Positions 25,610 through 32,270 of a stretch of DNA of 32,270 nt are shown piece after piece. Source of the DNA: Bacteroidota bacterium (GTDB lineage: Bacteria; Bacteroidota; Bacteroidia; Bacteroidales; Prolixibacteraceae). Location: positions 1-32,270 of the forward strand of contig JAUXUF010000220.1 of assembly GCA_030684645.1 (NCBI GenBank), written 5' to 3'. The first letter of the stretch is position 1; each line of letters begins with the position of its first letter. A program made the position numbers and the translations under genes. Under the pieces are notes generated by a model. It saw nothing but the letters and a program-made list of their open reading frames with translations. It had not been told where the DNA came from and made no database searches.

Positions 25610-25946
25610 ATGAATTCAGCTTCTTTTCACTTGTAATTCGGTTTTTGAGTGGACTATAAAAACTCTGGTACCGAATTTGTCACTGGTGTCGTTTACATGC
25701 GGAAGGCTAATGTCGTGTCAACAAACTCGTGACTCAGCGTCATGCTAATCCGATGGCTACCGGGATCATTTCAGCACTTCTTCCCTTTAGATACTCTGAA
25801 ACCCCGCCTGCCAAGCGAGCGGGCAGGAAGTTCAGGGTGGCCAGGCATAGAAAGTTTGTCGCTGACATGAGGCTTGACCGTATATGCATATTTGGGGTTA
25901 AAATATTACTTTTGCCTACGTTTTATAACATTAAAATCCGATTAGG
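25610..25946. repeat. Intergenic region with a degraded dispersed repeat
   Basis: No gene is supported in 337 bases. Bases about 25738-25842 begin CGTCATGCT and end with TTCAGGGTGGCC, resembling the short 'CGTCATGCTGAA...TTCAGGGTGACC' repeats scattered in Bacteroidota genomes. Inside are CCTGCC (25807-25812) and GGCAGG (25822-25827) as an inverted pair. Upstream, AATTCGGT (25635-25642) and ACCGAATT (25670-25677) form another inverted repeat that may end the preceding operon. Confidence 0.45.
25907..25914 (+). promoter_or_regulatory. -7 box TACTTTTG for the coiled-coil protein gene
   Basis: Exact TAnnTTTG match, 32 bases before the ATG at 25947. Confidence 0.5.
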
Positions 25947-26864
25947 ATGGATGAATATAGCAAAAAGAAGAAAGGTTTTTCGTTGGGAGAGACTGATAAG
26001 GAAAGAAGGAACAACCTGATAATCATCATATTGTCGGTTATGCTGGTCATTGTGATTGCGGTCTTCTTTGTTCAGCACAATGAAAACAAAAAGATTTTAC
26101 AAGTATTAAACCTGGAAAAAGAATCGATCCAGACTGAACTGAATACGTTGATGTCGAACTACGATTCGATCCATACCAACAACCAGGCACTTCAGTCTGA
26201 ATTGGTTGGGGCGCAAACACAGGTAAAAGATTTGCTGACTGAAGTGGTCCAAATTAAGAAGATGAGCTACAATCAGATCGCTCAATACCGGCAGGAAGTA
26301 ACCACCATGCGGAACATCATGAAGAATTACATTATCCAGGTTGACTCGCTCACCCTCCGGAATGAAAAACTGATGGCCGAAAACGTTCAGGTAAAAGAAG
26401 AAATTGCTCAATCGGAAACAAAGAATCAGCAACTTGTAAAGGATAAGGAACGGCTTCAGGAAAAAGTAAAAATGGCCCAACAGCTCGAAGCCGCTGAACT
26501 GACCGCCATCGGTATTAACCTTCGGGGAAAAGAAGCTGAAAGTGCAAGGCGGGCAGAGCAAATCAGGGTAAGTTTTGTGCTGAGTAAAAACATAACCGCT
26601 CCACGCGGAAACAAGGTGATTTATGTGCGAATTCAGAAACCCAATCAAGTTCTGTTTCAGAAATCACCCGATGATTTGTTCCAGTTTGAAGATCTGAAAA
26701 TTCCGTATTCGGCCAAACGAGAGGTCACTTATGAAGGAAATGCTCTTCCTGTTAACATTTTCTGGAACAATGATGGCGAAGAATTCCAGTCCGGCGAATA
26801 TACCATAGATGTTTTTGCCGATGGGAACAACATCGGAACTGCTAAATTCGTGATGAAAAGGTAA
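25947..26864 (+). CDS. Single-pass membrane protein with long coiled coil
   Basis: A 305-residue protein. A short Lys-rich cytoplasmic N-terminus is followed by one membrane helix (about residues 22-44, NLIIIILSVMLVIVIAVFFV). A coiled coil covers about residues 48-190, rich in Glu, Gln, Lys and Leu heptads. A C-terminal globular beta domain (about 200-305) contains RVSFVLSKNITAPRGNKVIYVRIQ split over two strands, then SGEYTIDVFADGNNIGTAKF, which looks like a sandwich fold. This architecture is conserved in Bacteroidota but unassigned; a role in the cell envelope as a spacer or sensor is only a guess. It converges on ribE. Confidence 0.78.
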   Translation: MDEYSKKKKGFSLGETDKERRNNLIIIILSVMLVIVIAVFFVQHNENKKILQVLNLEKESIQTELNTLMSNYDSIHTNNQALQSELVGAQTQVKDLLTEVVQIKKMSYNQIAQYRQEVTTMRNIMKNYIIQVDSLTLRNEKLMAENVQVKEEIAQSETKNQQLVKDKERLQEKVKMAQQLEAAELTAIGINLRGKEAESARRAEQIRVSFVLSKNITAPRGNKVIYVRIQKPNQVLFQKSPDDLFQFEDLKIPYSAKREVTYEGNALPVNIFWNNDGEEFQSGEYTIDVFADGNNIGTAKFVMKR

Positions 26865-26867
26865 TTC

Positions 26868-26912
26868 AGTGTTCAGTCACAGCGATCAACTCCGGATGAA
26901 CTACTGAACACT
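26868..26912. terminator. Possible bidirectional terminator hairpin
   Basis: AGTGTTCAGT (26868-26877) and ACTGAACACT (26903-26912) are a perfect 10-bp inverted repeat between two convergent genes, with a 25-base loop. No strong T-run is adjacent, so the call is tentative. Confidence 0.45.
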
Positions 26913-26941
26913 TGGGCTGGAAAATACTATTACTTTTTCTT

Positions 26942-27550
26942 CTATCTGAAAGTCATCAGTTTACTCAGGTATTTCCCAATGATATCGAATTCGAGATTGA
27001 CTGATGTGCCAATTTCAAAAGTGTGGAAATTGGTTTCATTGTAGGTGTAAGGAATAATGGCAACCTGGAATGAATGTCCTTTTGAATTCACCACCGTCAG
27101 GCTCACACCATTCACGGTAACCGATCCTTTTTCAACAGTCATGTAGCCCTTCTGTGCCATTTCCTGATCGAACGGATATTCGAAGGTAAAATACCAGCTT
27201 CCATCAGCTTCTTCAATCCGTGTGCAGGTGGCTGTCTGATCCACGTGTCCCTGGACAATGTGCCCATCCAAACGACCGTTCATCATCATGCTCCGTTCCA
27301 GGTTCACCTTACTTCCAGGCGCCAACTTGCCTAAATTGGTTTTCAGCAAAGTTTCCTTGATGGCCGTCACGGTATAGGTTTTTGCTTCGTGGTCGATTTT
27401 TACAACAGTCAAACAAACGCCATTGTGTGAAAGACTTTGATCGATTTTTAATTCATCCACAAATGAACAGCTCAGGGTAAAATGTACATTTTCCTGATCT
27501 TTTTCAATGGCAATTACTTTGCCTGCTTCTTCAACTATTCCTGAAAACAT
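26942..27550 (-). CDS. ribE: Riboflavin synthase, alpha subunit
   Basis: A 202-residue enzyme that converts two molecules of 6,7-dimethyl-8-ribityllumazine to riboflavin. It begins with the diagnostic MFSGIVEE and consists of two lumazine-binding repeats, residues about 1-95 and 96-195. The repeats share the patterns SLSHNGVCLTVV and SVTVNGVSLTVV, and the second is preceded by LDGHIVQGHVD. Length is normal. It stands alone on the - strand, with no other rib genes and no recognisable FMN riboswitch upstream. Confidence 0.96.
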   Translation of the reverse strand: MFSGIVEEAGKVIAIEKDQENVHFTLSCSFVDELKIDQSLSHNGVCLTVVKIDHEAKTYTVTAIKETLLKTNLGKLAPGSKVNLERSMMMNGRLDGHIVQGHVDQTATCTRIEEADGSWYFTFEYPFDQEMAQKGYMTVEKGSVTVNGVSLTVVNSKGHSFQVAIIPYTYNETNFHTFEIGTSVNLEFDIIGKYLSKLMTFR

Positions 27551-27769
27551 GGTAGCTTGATTTAATATTTCGGTGCGAAGTTACAAGTTTCCGATGGACT
27601 GGCAAATGGAAGATGTACAATGTTCATTCGAATGAAGAAGACATTGCCAGTTTGATTTTACCTATTATTAATCTGAACAATCAATTATGACTTATTTTTC
27701 ATAGATTTATCCTGATATTTCGAATGAAATTTCAATTTTGAAAGTCCATTACTTTATAATTTGAACAAA

Positions 27770-27967
27770 ATGACCGGAAAGAAAATTGACCGGTTGATTA
27801 ATATCCTCTATTCGCTTTCGGCAATTGCGGTTTTATTAGGCGCTATTTTTAAACTTCAGCATTACCCACACGGAACTGATTTGCTCAGTGGTGGATTTAT
27901 TGCAGGAGCGCTAATTAAATTAGGAACATTAATACGATCAGATAAAAAGAGTAATCAAAAAGCTTAA
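27770..27967 (+). CDS. Small membrane protein, GldL-like N-terminal segment
   Basis: A 65-residue protein starting at ATG 27770 (an in-frame TTG nine bases earlier is less likely). Two hydrophobic segments, about residues 9-27 and 38-54, flank KLQHYPHGTDL. The block LYSLSAIAVLLGAIFKLQHYP resembles the first transmembrane segment of GldL, the inner-membrane motor subunit of the type IX secretion/gliding machinery. Here the rest of GldL is absent and no gld or por genes are nearby, so it is probably one of the short stand-alone relatives whose function is unknown. Confidence 0.65.
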   Translation: MTGKKIDRLINILYSLSAIAVLLGAIFKLQHYPHGTDLLSGGFIAGALIKLGTLIRSDKKSNQKA

Positions 27968-28027
27968 AGAACACAAGTTTACAGAGTGAATTAACGTTCT
28001 ATACCCTATCGACCAAAAAACTGAACT

Positions 28028-28432
28028 ATGACAACAATAAAAACTACTTATCTGGGTGATTTAAGCACCGAAAACATTCATTTGCAATCGGGTAGTAAAA
28101 TCATTACCGATGCACCCACCGACAATCGCGGCAAGGGTGAAGGTTTTTCTCCAACCGATCTGTTGGCCACGGCTCTGGGCAACTGCATCATGACCATCAT
28201 GGGCATCAAAGCGATGGACAATGGAATTGACCTGGTTGGTACCGATCTCGAAATTACCAAAATTATGGCCAACGACCCGCGTCGTGTTTCAGAAGTCATC
28301 ATGGAATTCAATTTTCCGAAGAAAGGATATTCCGAAGAAGATAAGCGCCTGATCGAAAGTGTGGCAGGAACCAGTCCGGTTCCGCTAAGTGTTCATCCCG
28401 AATTAAAGCAAACGGTCAGGTTTAATTGGTAG
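28028..28432 (+). CDS. OsmC family protein
   Basis: A 134-residue protein of the OsmC/Ohr fold, which normally reduces organic hydroperoxides with two cysteines. Visible parts are TYLGDLSTENIHLQSGSKI, the GFSPTDLLATALGNCIMTIMGI helix with the first Cys (GNC, about residue 57), and the C-terminal VAGTSPVPLSVHPELKQTV. In peroxidase members the last block reads T-C-P-V; here the Cys is Ser, so the usual dithiol chemistry is not possible. It may act on another substrate or bind ligands. The start matches the family and there is no signal peptide. Confidence 0.88.
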   Translation: MTTIKTTYLGDLSTENIHLQSGSKIITDAPTDNRGKGEGFSPTDLLATALGNCIMTIMGIKAMDNGIDLVGTDLEITKIMANDPRRVSEVIMEFNFPKKGYSEEDKRLIESVAGTSPVPLSVHPELKQTVRFNW

Positions 28433-28531
28433 GGGATCCAGAATCCCAATCAATTACACAAATTGCTTTTTGGCCCGACTTCAGTTTCAATTCAAATAAT
28501 TATTTATACATTGCTAAAAAAAATTAAACTT

Positions 28532-28978
28532 ATGAAACGAACAGTATTGGTTTTATTTCTCAGCTTGCTTATTTCACAAGCATTTGCGCAGGCCGCACAA
28601 AAAATTGCCGGTATTTGGTGGAACGACACAAAGACTTCGAAAATTGAGGTCAAAGAAGAAAACGGGAAGTTCATTGGAACAGTGATCTACATTAATCCCG
28701 AGAAATACGTAAATGGTGAACCGGAGAAGGATTCCAAGAATCCGGATGCAAAGCTGCGGTCGAGATCCCGACTTGGATTGCAGATTCTATCAGGATTAAA
28801 ATTCAATGCTTCTGACAAGGAATGGCAGGGTGGTAGTATTTATGATCCGGACAATGGGAAAACTTACGACTGTTTTGCATGGTTTGACAAAGACCCCAAC
28901 GTGCTGTATCTGAAAGGATATGTAGCTGGAATCAAATGGCTTGGGAGATCAACGACCTGGACTAAAGTAACCAATTAA
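28532..28978 (+). CDS. DUF2147 domain protein, secreted
   Basis: A 148-residue protein from ATG 28532, which places a signal peptide (MKRTVLVLFLSLLISQAFAQ) at the N-terminus; the frame is open 23 codons further but that part looks non-coding. The mature protein matches DUF2147: IAGIWWNDTKTSKIEVKEEN, FIGTVIYINPE, LRSRSRLGLQILSGLKF, GGSIYDPDNGKTYDCF and LKGYVAGIKWLGRSTTW. These blocks form a small lipocalin-like barrel. The family is periplasmic and of unknown function. It is transcribed alone, and a MITE-like element lies directly downstream. Confidence 0.88.
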   Translation: MKRTVLVLFLSLLISQAFAQAAQKIAGIWWNDTKTSKIEVKEENGKFIGTVIYINPEKYVNGEPEKDSKNPDAKLRSRSRLGLQILSGLKFNASDKEWQGGSIYDPDNGKTYDCFAWFDKDPNVLYLKGYVAGIKWLGRSTTWTKVTN

Positions 28979-29053
28979 ATCAAGAAAAGGATCAAAGGTT
29001 ATTTATCGTCATTAAGTTATTCATTGTTAAATGAGTTCATATATTCAATTAAC

Positions 29054-29258
29054 AATGCGAATCAAGAGTTGAAGATAAGAGAAATTTAATGCCGAAGGCA
29101 TGATAGGATTATAGCAATTGATGGTGCAAAACAGTTAAAATGCCGAAGGCATGGCAGATTTATATCACCACTTCGTGGTTTATGAACATTTTTTCTGCCA
29201 TTTTCTATAATCATAACAACCATTCAGGTTTTAAAAGATCCAACCCTTGATTCGCATT
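29054..29258. mobile_element. MITE-like element with terminal and nested inverted repeats
   Basis: Terminal arms AATGCGAATCAAGAGTTG (29054-29071) and CAACCCTTGATTCGCATT (29241-29258) are inverted repeats with 17 of 18 matches. Inside, GATTATAG (29107-29114) pairs with CTATAATC (29205-29212), and ATGGCAGA (29151-29158) with TCTGCCAT (29194-29201). At the centre is the palindrome ACCACTTCGTGGT (29167-29179). Two copies of ATGCCGAAGGCAT (29089-29101, 29140-29152) lie in the left half. No coding capacity. Outside the arms, TATTCATTGTTAA (from 29018) and TTAACAACGAATGA (from 29257) are also related in inverted orientation, offset by about 23 bases. ATGCCGAAGGCAT-type repeats are, as far as I recall, dispersed in Bacteroidota. 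Confidence 0.65.
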
Positions 29259-29286
29259 AACAACGAATGACTACCAAATGGAAATT

Positions 29287-29321
29287 GAGAGGAAGAAATC
29301 TGATTGTGATTTCTTCCTCTC
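29287..29321. terminator. Perfect 14-bp hairpin
   Basis: GAGAGGAAGAAATC (29287-29300) and GATTTCTTCCTCTC (29308-29321) pair perfectly around a 7-base loop. It may be the original terminator of the DUF2147 gene, separated from it by the MITE-like insertion. There is no downstream T-run on the + strand, so a regulatory or RNA-stability role is also possible. Confidence 0.5.
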
Positions 29322-29453
29322 AGCATTATATAGCCTTTGAATTTTTATCCATCAATTCAGTAACCGGATACAGCGAAAAGATTCAAATTTTCAGGGTTAA
29401 GAATAATTAACGTTTCAGACTTAAAGGCAAGCCGATAAGAACAAAGCTTTTGT

Positions 29454-29461
29454 TATTTTTG
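29454..29461 (+). promoter_or_regulatory. -7 box TATTTTTG for the S41 protease gene
   Basis: Exact TAnnTTTG match; it would give a leader of about 115 bases before the ATG at 29587. The -33 element is not clear. Confidence 0.4.
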
Positions 29462-29586
29462 TTCTTTCTTTTACGAATCAGAAGTCCTGAAACGATTTAT
29501 GTTTAAAATCGGCCCTTATTTTCCGGTGAAGAACTTCAATTTTTCATCTTTTGGTTCAGAAAATATTAATTAACAACACCTTAGAG

Positions 29587-31269
29587 ATGAATCTATCCAG
29601 AATTAAAAAAGCAGGGATTGTTATTGTTGGGATTTGCGTTTTTTCAATCAGCTTCTATAGCTTTAAACAAGACGACAAAAACTTCCAGATAGCCAAGAAC
29701 CTCGATATTTATTACACCCTATTTCGGGAATTAAACCTGTTTTATGTGGATGATATCGATCCGAATAAGCTGGTAAAAACCAGTATTGACAAAATGCTCG
29801 AATCGCTCGATCCATACACCAACTTCATTCCTGAAGATGATGTGGAAGATTTCAGATTTATGACTACCGGTGAGTATGCCGGAATTGGTGCCTTAATCAG
29901 TAAACAGAATGGGAAGATTGTAATTTCTGAACCTTATGAGGGATTTCCGGCACAGAAAAGCGGACTAAAGGCCGGCGATATTTTGCTGGAAGTGGCCGGA
30001 AAGTCAACCGAAAAACTTTCGACCGAAGATGTCAGTTCACTCCTGAAGGGCCCGGCCAACAAACCCATTGTGGTGAAAATACAACGTTACGGGCAGAAAA
30101 AGCCACTTGAAATCGAGATCATCCGTGAAAAAATACAGATTGATCCGGTTCCTTATTACGGAATGCTTGATAAAGAAACGGGCTATATCCGGTTGTCAAA
30201 TTTTACGGTTGATTGTACAGAACGTGTCAAAATGGCTTTGATTGAACTGAAGGAAAAACAAGGCGCCAAGACTCTGGTTCTGGATCTGCGTTCAAATCCT
30301 GGAGGTTTGCTGATGGAAGCGGTACGCATTGCCAACTTGTTTATTCCCAAAGGTCAGGAAATTGTGAGTACCCGGGGAAAGGTAAAACAATGGGATAAAA
30401 TTTATACAGCAACCGAAAATCCCATCGATACCATTATTCCAATTGCCGTTTTGGTTAACCGGGGATCGGCGTCTGCCTCTGAAATTGTGGCCGGAGCTAT
30501 TCAGGACCTCGACCGGGGTATGATTATCGGCACACGTACTTTCGGCAAAGGATTAGTTCAAACTACCCGGGACCTGAGCTACAATGCCAAATTGAAAATC
30601 ACTACAGCCAAATACTATATCCCCAGCGGTCGCTGTATTCAGGCGCTCGACTATACTCACCGTAATGAAGACGGTAGTGTTGGAATAATTCCCGACTCGT
30701 TGGTATCCAAATACACCACAAAAAAAGGACGAATTGTTTTTGACGGAGGAGGAGTGGCTCCTGACATTACTGTTGATGATGAAACACTCAGTAATGTGGC
30801 GATGAACCTCATGGCCAAATCATTGGTTTTTGATTATGCGACCTATTTCAACAGTAAAACTGAGAAAATAGCTTCCCCTGAAGAATTTATCATTTCCCCT
30901 GAAGTTTATGCCGATTTTATTCTGTTTGTTAAAAATCAGGATTTTAAATACGAATCAAAAACAGAAGAAGAATTAGATCAGTTGGTTCAAGTGGCAAAGC
31001 GCGAAAAGTATTACAATATCTCGAAGGATGAATTTGAAAAACTGAAAGTAGTACTCGGGCATAATTTGGATCAGGATATGGAACATTTCAAGGAAGAGAT
31101 TTCGGAATTGTTGGCTGATGAAATCGTTTCTAGGTATTATTACCAGAAAGGTGCAATAAAAGCTGCTTTGCGTGACGATTCGGATGTAAAAAAAGCGTTG
31201 GAAGTATTACACAAACCTGATGGCTATGCCGCAATTTTCAATGCCGGAAGAATCATAAAAGCCAATTAA
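29587..31269 (+). CDS. S41 family C-terminal processing peptidase
   Basis: A 560-residue protease from ATG 29587; a TTG twelve codons earlier is not needed. An N-terminal signal anchor (about residues 8-25) places it in the periplasm. A PDZ domain spans about residues 90-175 (GEYAGIGALISKQNGKIVI, SGLKAGDILLEVAGKS). The S41 catalytic domain follows, with TLVLDLRSNPGG, NRGSASASE, where Ser296 is the nucleophile, and RTFGKGLVQ, where Lys321 is the general base; the 25-residue spacing equals that of known tail-specific proteases. A helical C-terminal extension of about 150 residues is typical for Bacteroidota members. It trims or degrades envelope proteins from their C-termini. It is next to the IS66 remnant. 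Confidence 0.93.
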   Translation: MNLSRIKKAGIVIVGICVFSISFYSFKQDDKNFQIAKNLDIYYTLFRELNLFYVDDIDPNKLVKTSIDKMLESLDPYTNFIPEDDVEDFRFMTTGEYAGIGALISKQNGKIVISEPYEGFPAQKSGLKAGDILLEVAGKSTEKLSTEDVSSLLKGPANKPIVVKIQRYGQKKPLEIEIIREKIQIDPVPYYGMLDKETGYIRLSNFTVDCTERVKMALIELKEKQGAKTLVLDLRSNPGGLLMEAVRIANLFIPKGQEIVSTRGKVKQWDKIYTATENPIDTIIPIAVLVNRGSASASEIVAGAIQDLDRGMIIGTRTFGKGLVQTTRDLSYNAKLKITTAKYYIPSGRCIQALDYTHRNEDGSVGIIPDSLVSKYTTKKGRIVFDGGGVAPDITVDDETLSNVAMNLMAKSLVFDYATYFNSKTEKIASPEEFIISPEVYADFILFVKNQDFKYESKTEEELDQLVQVAKREKYYNISKDEFEKLKVVLGHNLDQDMEHFKEEISELLADEIVSRYYYQKGAIKAALRDDSDVKKALEVLHKPDGYAAIFNAGRIIKAN

Positions 31270-31283
31270 TTTCAGAACTCCTG

Positions 31284-31640
31284 GCTAAGCGTAAAAAACC
31301 ACATCGCCATTTTGATCGGTATTTGGATAAATGTCATTTTGTTTGTATTCACAGGACTAACTCCATCTTACGCTAATAAAGATTTGTCGATAAATTGGGA
31401 TAGGAGATATTTTAGTTGAGAAGGTTTGGTGTCGTTGATTTTCCGGATCGCGTAAGCCAACCATTTTTGCGGATTGATGTCGTGTTTTTTGCATGTTCCG
31501 AAGAAACTGTAATACATGGCAATATCTTCGGCGGCATGGTGTGATCAGGCAAACAGATAATTTTTGCGGCCAAGGGCCAGTGAGCAAATGGAGTTCTCGA
31601 TCAGGTTATTGTCAATTTCCAAACTGCCATATTTGGGATA
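31284..31640 (-). mobile_element. IS66-family insertion sequence, right-end remnant with transposase C-terminus
   Basis: On the - strand bases 31368-31640 encode the last ~90 residues of an IS66 transposase: YGSLEIDNNLIENSI, LALGRKNYLFA, a TGA stop where the family has Gly (LFAGSH), then SHHAAEDIAMYYSFFGTCKK and NPQKWLAYAIRKI. The N-terminal 400 or so residues and the left end are gone. Downstream of the stop, the sequence to about 31284 ends in CTAAGCG, close to the GTAAGCG tip of IS66 inverted repeats. Loss of one end plus the internal stop means it is immobile. It is wedged between the protease gene and the rRNA operon terminator. Confidence 0.82.
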
Positions 31641-31647
31641 TAAGCAC

Positions 31648-31684
31648 ATAAAAAAACTCCATCCCTTAAAAGGAATGGAGTTTC
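31648..31684 (-). terminator. Terminator of the rRNA operon
   Basis: Read on the - strand, AAACTCCATTCC pairs with GGGATGGAGTTT (complements of 31672-31683 and 31654-31665) and is followed by a T-run. It lies directly after 5S rRNA. Confidence 0.85.
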
Positions 31685-31690
31685 AAAAGA

Positions 31691-31802
<112 letters not shown>

Positions 31803-31892
31803 AGCTTTCATGGTGGCTTACGTAATTAAACACCAAAATTTCATTGTTGGAAGAACATCTCGTTTGATGATCCCTTGCCTTTTCCTTTTTTT

Positions 31893-31921
31893 AAGTCCCC
31901 TTGTGGGGGATTTAGGGGGCT
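31893..31921. repeat. GC-rich dispersed repeat in the 23S-5S spacer
   Basis: AAGTCCCCTTGTGGGGGA, then TTTAGGGGGCT. TCCCC (31896-31900) pairs with GGGGGA (31905-31910). It is related to the repeat at 7231-7262 in opposite orientation. The 180-base spacer holds no tRNA. Confidence 0.5.
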
Positions 31922-31984
31922 ACCAAAATATCTTAACACATCGGGAATAAACAGAAGTATTTCGGATTGACCTGTAAACATTAG

Positions 31985-32270
<286 letters not shown>

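Noticed and set aside
25729-26019. Open frame of 96 codons upstream of the coiled-coil gene
   Set aside because: It crosses a dispersed-repeat-like region and overlaps the true gene in another frame; the translation is not protein-like.
27551-27700. FMN riboswitch before riboflavin synthase
   Set aside because: I could not find the conserved RFN-element sequence blocks in the region upstream of ribE.
29089-29179. CRISPR array suggested by the repeated ATGCCGAAGGCAT
   Set aside because: Only two copies of 13 bases, no uniform spacers and no cas genes; nested inverted repeats fit a mobile element better.

Overview
The window looks like a chromosomal segment from a member of the Bacteroidota, most likely Bacteroidales/Marinilabiliales (a Prolixibacteraceae-like lineage is an inference). 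The signs are repeated TAnnTTTG-type -7 promoter boxes, genes typical of the phylum (DUF5723, DUF3108, CarboxypepD_reg-like and Ig-like lipoproteins, a GldL-like membrane segment, an OB-fold lipoprotein, an ORF6N protein), absence of clear Shine-Dalgarno sequences, and 5S/23S rRNA of Bacteroidetes type. Moderately low GC.

Left accessory region (1-5310): a compact peptide-export locus on the + strand. A 53-residue precursor with a Gly-Gly leader (349-510) is followed by a hairpin that probably attenuates transcription. Four tightly packed genes come next: a carboxypeptidase-regulatory-domain protein, a five-helix membrane protein, a membrane-anchored thioredoxin-like protein, and a C39-peptidase ABC exporter. 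The exporter is cut by one in-frame TGA and is otherwise intact. The mature peptide would have 38 residues, no Lys/Arg/His, eight aromatic residues and exactly two cysteines, which suits a disulfide-bonded secreted peptide. No HlyD-type adaptor or outer-membrane channel is encoded nearby. A strong hairpin terminator closes the locus. This is the best candidate for an undescribed system in the window.

Middle (5391-19271): a lipoprotein with an OB-fold; a Tat-exported dienelactone hydrolase; a decayed fragment of a sulfatase-maturase-like radical SAM/SPASM enzyme; an outer-membrane protein with a flavin reductase; a lone ORF6N protein; an M3 peptidase; then, on the - strand, a PAP2-like membrane protein, rpoN and a tandem array of three DUF5723 paralogues.

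Housekeeping stretch (19619-28978): asnS, a PfkB sugar/nucleoside kinase, tRNA-Asn, a lipoprotein/DUF3108/small-protein cluster, a coiled-coil membrane protein, riboflavin synthase, a GldL-like small protein, an OsmC protein and a DUF2147 protein.

Right end (28979-32270): a MITE-like element with 18-bp inverted termini and nested internal inverted repeats, an S41 C-terminal processing protease, the right end of a decayed IS66 element, and the 3' end of an rRNA operon on the - strand (23S partial, spacer carrying a GC-rich dispersed repeat, 5S, terminator).

All functional assignments come from reading motifs and recalled family features; no database search was run.
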